Assembly (NCBI GenBank): GCA_946807835.1
Contig: OX327683.1
Coordinates: 30,749,001 to 30,813,000, forward strand
Length of the DNA stretch: 64,000 nt
Direction: 5' to 3'
From: Ailanthus altissimus
Lineage: Eukaryota; Streptophyta; Magnoliopsida; Sapindales; Simaroubaceae
The notes under the pieces are model-generated. The model worked only from the letters and a program-made list of their open reading frames with translations. It searched no databases and was not told where the DNA came from. Numbering within the stretch: the first letter of the stretch is position 1; each line of letters opens with the position of its first letter. Shown in pieces: positions 60,402 through 64,000 of this stretch. Made by a program: the position numbers and the translations under genes.

Positions 60402-61034
60402 ATGGCAACCCAAGCAGGGCTCTTCACCCCCGCTATTACCACCCCAAAAACAAGCAAGCTTCCTTTGATCCCATGGAAGCCAACCTCATCCTTTTCATTC
60501 ACTAGTCCCAAGCCTCTGCGTCTCTCCATGACTCGGAGGACCATCAGAGCCGCCGCCGCTGAAGAAAAAACCGAAGCACCCACAAAGGAGAAGGCTCCAG
60601 TAGGCTTCACCCCACCGGAACTCGACCCAAACACTCCATCACCAATTTTTGGAGGAAGCACTGGAGGGTTGTTGAGAAAAGCCCAAGTTGAAGAGTTCTA
60701 CGTTATTACATGGGAGTCACCCAAGGAACAAATCTTTGAGATGCCAACTGGAGGAGCTGCTATTATGAGGCAAGGACCTAACTTGCTCAAGTTGGCTAGG
60801 AAAGAGCAGTGCTTGGCACTTGGTACTAGATTGAGATCAAAGTACAAGATCAAATACCAATTTTACAGGGTCTTTCCCAATGGCGAGGTCCAATATCTTC
60901 ACCCCAAAGATGGGGTTTACCCGGAGAAGGTGAACCCTGGACGCCAGGGAGTGGGCCAGAATTTCAGATCAATTGGGCAGAATGTTAGTCCCATTGAGGT
61001 CAAGTTTACTGGGAAGCAAGTCTATGACTTGTGA
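60402..61034 (+). CDS. PSAD: Photosystem I reaction centre subunit II (PsaD), chloroplastic
   Basis: PsaD is a stromal subunit of photosystem I that helps dock ferredoxin and stabilises PsaC. The intronless frame encodes 210 residues, the expected precursor size. The N-terminus is a Ser/Thr/Pro/Lys-rich transit peptide that probably ends near '[11 protein letters not shown]'. The mature protein has the acidic-Pro N-terminal stretch and '[20 protein letters not shown]'. Conserved core blocks are '[20 protein letters not shown]', '[20 protein letters not shown]', '[20 protein letters not shown]' and '[18 protein letters not shown]'. It ends '[10 protein letters not shown]'. No introns or lesions are visible. 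A Met 30 codons upstream in another frame is irrelevant. Confidence 0.97.
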   Translation: MATQAGLFTPAITTPKTSKLPLIPWKPTSSFSFTSPKPLRLSMTRRTIRAAAAEEKTEAPTKEKAPVGFTPPELDPNTPSPIFGGSTGGLLRKAQVEEFYVITWESPKEQIFEMPTGGAAIMRQGPNLLKLARKEQCLALGTRLRSKYKIKYQFYRVFPNGEVQYLHPKDGVYPEKVNPGRQGVGQNFRSIGQNVSPIEVKFTGKQVYDL

Positions 61035-63420
61035 GATGATGATGTGATGATAGGTTGTACCGTTATTTTTATTTTTATGCAACTCGTTTTTAAAAAAAAC
61101 TATGAAGCATTTTTATATAATCTGTTTATTCAAAGCTGATCAGAATGCTTGAGGAACTTCTTCATTTAACAGGAAGACTGCGAAGTGATTTTCAATTTTA
61201 TTGGTGTATAGTTGCTCTATAAAACTATGGCTTTGGGGAAATGCTCGTATATGGCGATCCACCATTTATTATTTCGTTAAAATTTTTAAATTAAGATTAT
61301 GTCTTTTAAATTTCTTCAGAATTCAGACATCGTAGTATAGGCGTAGCCTTGTGCTAATTACATTTCTTGACGTTAGTCGGAGTTCTAATTCAAATCCCCT
61401 TCTCTAACGTTTTATAAAGTTTTTCCAAAGATATGAATATGATATAAAAATTGGGAAATTTAAAATTCTTCAAAAATTAATACGTAATACATGAGTCGAA
61501 AAAATAAAAAAACAAAAAAGTTTTTTTTTTTTTTATAAAAAAAGTATGGAAATTTTTTGTAAATAACTAATTTATGGGCTATTTTTTAATTTAATTAATT
61601 TTTTAATTTTTATAGTCAAATTTTTAATAAATAAATAAAAATTCCCTTATTTTATATACGAAAAAGCAATATTTTAAATCTTAACTTTATAATATTTTTA
61701 AAAAAAACACAAATTGAATTGAATTACCCAATTAAAAATATATGACATTTTTTGTAAAAAATGTGAGATGTATATATCTTTATTTGTATTATAATTTTTT
61801 ATTTTATTCTATATTAATTTAAATTATATTGATGACGTATATATTTGAATGTAATTTATTTTATGTGTATAAATATAATGTTTAAAGAAAATGTATTATG
61901 TAATATTAATTAAAATGATAAGTTATTATTTATAAAATTAAAGAAATTTTTAAAAAAATGGCACCCCTCACAATAGGCTTATCGTGCAACAAAACTAATA
62001 CCACGCTTATTAATTGTTAATTAATCAATCTCTTCCTTGTTAATTCAATGATTAAAAATTCATCATTTTTAAGATCCACTACACAATTACCTACTTCCTC
62101 CCACTAATAAACAATCGATTGTCTTTTTCCTATTAATTTAATTTTAATAAATATAACTCTTCTCCTTGAATTTTCATAACATATTCAAATACTAGAAAAA
62201 ATCTTAATCTTAAAAAAAATTTACTCTTATAATTTCAAGATAAATCCTAATAAAAAAATTGCTAAAATATTTTAATTTAAAACAGATTTTATAATTAAGC
62301 ACAATAACACTTATAAAAAAGTATCTAATAATAATAAAAAAAAATTATTTACTTCTTATTCTTCCACTCACTCTCTTATTAAAAAGTAAATCTTAAGGCT
62401 CCATTATTAAAAGTTGTATTTATAATGTCCATAATTTATTATATTATTTAATAATATCATATGAGTGAGCTTAACAAATTAGTAAAATAGATATAAGATC
62501 ACATTGAGTTAAAATAATATAATTATATCTCTAGTCTATTTTAAGTTTGTTTATTGGTTTAGGTTTTAAAGATTTAATAATTGTTCCTATAGAGATGAAA
62601 ATTCAACTCGTATACTTTGAAATTGCTTAAAATTTGGGATCAACAGTTTTAGCCATTGTAGAAAAAAAAAATCATAAAGTGCAATCAATTGAAGGCATAA
62701 AACTAAAAAATAAAAGAGTTGGTTGTACGACCAAAAAATGGGAACTAGTATTTCATATGACTTTTCTCATTTAACTCTATAAATTTTGGATAATTCAATT
62801 TAGGTTCAAATATTTGTGATAATTTTTAAATTTGCTATAAAAACTACATTCCAACATCTACGAGTTAACTAACAAATGAGGAACTCTTATTTTCCTTTTA
62901 GATTTTTGCTTAAGTCAAATCCTTTAGAAGACTCATTGTAGCCTACTGAGAAACATATCACATGTGCACCTGAGATTTTAGTTCACAACGAGAAAATATC
63001 TTTAGTCTCGTAAGGTTTTCTTAATAAAACCACTGAAGGACTTAAGGACTCAAGAATTTGAGAATCTCAAGACCAAGCATTGAGAACTGAGAGTTGAGGA
63101 TCAAGCAAAAAGGCCAATTGCATAAGCCCTTACCAAGGTTGACCGTTTTAGTCTTTATCAAAGTTGACCACATAAATATTGGCGCAGCAGGATCTTAGGC
63201 ACGTGGGTGTATGCATGTGCAATTGTGTCTATTGCCTAACGCAGCGAAAATATAAATTTTACAATAAACACAATAAATAAATATATTAATCACATTAATA
63301 TATTTATACAGTTACAGAACTCACTAAACGTGTAACGTTATACAAGTGTTTTTCTTGAAGTCCGCATGGAGACCAATTCGCGTGCAGTTCTAGTCACCAA
63401 CTTGGTGGACTTGGTGAGCT
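61035..63420. other. AT-rich region downstream of PSAD
   Basis: After the PSAD 3' UTR I see no gene. 61440-62900 is extremely AT-rich. 63100-63420 has two close 'gttgacc' (W-box core) motifs at about 63136 and 63166 and a segment that looks like part of a repeat, but I cannot assign it. Confidence 0.5.
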
Positions 63421-64000
63421 TGTCACGCCCCAGACCCAAAAGATCTGACACACGACATCACTTACATTCATTCAATAATACTTAAGCATTTATTTTAATT
63501 TCTTTCAGAATTATAGCAATTGAATTATGACTGGGACAATTAGTAAACCGGAGATACGCAGAGTTTTCTCAGAGATTAACACTCTACTACGTCACCTGTA
63601 GCAACTTTGTTACCGGAAGCCCAGAATATATTCATTGCAAATTCTTACTTAAAATCAATCCATTACTACACTTGGTGAAACTTAAACTAAATCCAACCAC
63701 ACAATAAAATAATACATAGGTATTTATTCACTAGGGACAAATCAAATATCTTATCCCACGTGTCCCCAAATAAAACACTTAGCAACCTAACAACTTAGGG
63801 AACCCAAGGAACAGCAGAAGCCTTGCCAAATCCGCTATGCACACATGTACCTTATTTACCTGAAATCACCATAAACTATAATGAGTATAAAACTCAGTAA
63901 GCATACTAGTTTTTCATATATCAAATACAAATACATATATGTACACGATGCATATGTATGATATGCTGTGATCAATCAAAATCATAATCTTATCAAATCA
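63421..64000 (+). mobile_element. Probable LTR-type repeat cut by the window edge
   Basis: The stretch starts TGTCACGCCCCAGACCC, the same opening as the gypsy LTRs at 47750 and 51142, but it diverges after about eleven bases. It has no open frame and runs off the window, so only its left end is visible. It could be an LTR of a different gypsy family or an unrelated repeat with the same start. Confidence 0.35.

Noticed and set aside
61325..61410. tRNA-like stretch with 'gttctaattcaaatcccc'
   Set aside because: It resembles an internal box B but no cloverleaf or box A fits; at most an old SINE fragment.

Overview
This is a nuclear genome window from a eudicot plant. The evidence is spliced genes with GT–AG introns, two plastid-targeted photosynthesis or translation proteins, a gibberellin-pathway diterpene cyclase, and AT-rich intergenic DNA full of LTR and LINE retroelements. 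The protein details look like a woody eudicot. I lean towards Citrus or a relative, but the sequence alone does not prove it.

Seven host gene loci are recognisable, six of which look intact. From left to right they are: plastid ribosome recycling factor (16-6832, +, 11 exons); TIME FOR COFFEE, a nuclear clock and jasmonate regulator (12924-17985, +, 12 exons); a FAP1-type chalcone-isomerase-fold fatty-acid-binding protein that appears broken (25662-27566, -); ent-copalyl diphosphate synthase of the gibberellin pathway (33236-39501, +, 15 exons); NAA20, the NatB N-terminal acetyltransferase (41853-44767, -, 6 exons); splicing factor PRP18 (56984-59626, +, 2 exons); and photosystem I subunit PsaD (60402-61034, +, no intron). 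I placed exons by hand from splice signals, reading-frame continuity and family similarity. The summed exon lengths give uninterrupted proteins of 276 (RRF), 1342 (TIC), 829 (CPS), 174 (NAA20), 417 (PRP18) and 210 (PsaD) residues. These genes do not form a pathway; they are independent neighbours.

Between them lie mobile elements. A near full-length but decayed L1-type LINE sits at 19057-24568 on the minus strand with a 16-bp target duplication. A young Ty3/gypsy derivative at 47750-51677 has lost its polymerase and integrase core, and its 5' end is rearranged into a long perfect hairpin. A 1.85-kb foldback repeat sits in the fourth intron of the ribosome recycling factor gene, with a diverged relative at about 52.15-53.7 kb. 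Smaller solo-LTR-like pieces and degenerate tandem repeats lie at 30-32.7 kb, and another LTR-like sequence is cut by the right edge.

The most interesting structure is the gypsy derivative. A 323-bp copy of its own gag start lies head-to-head with the real gag start, with the primer-binding site and LTR end inverted between them. Any transcript through this region would fold into long double-stranded RNA. Two introns with GC–AG borders (one in RRF, one in CPS) and the decay of the FAP1-like gene are the other points worth checking.
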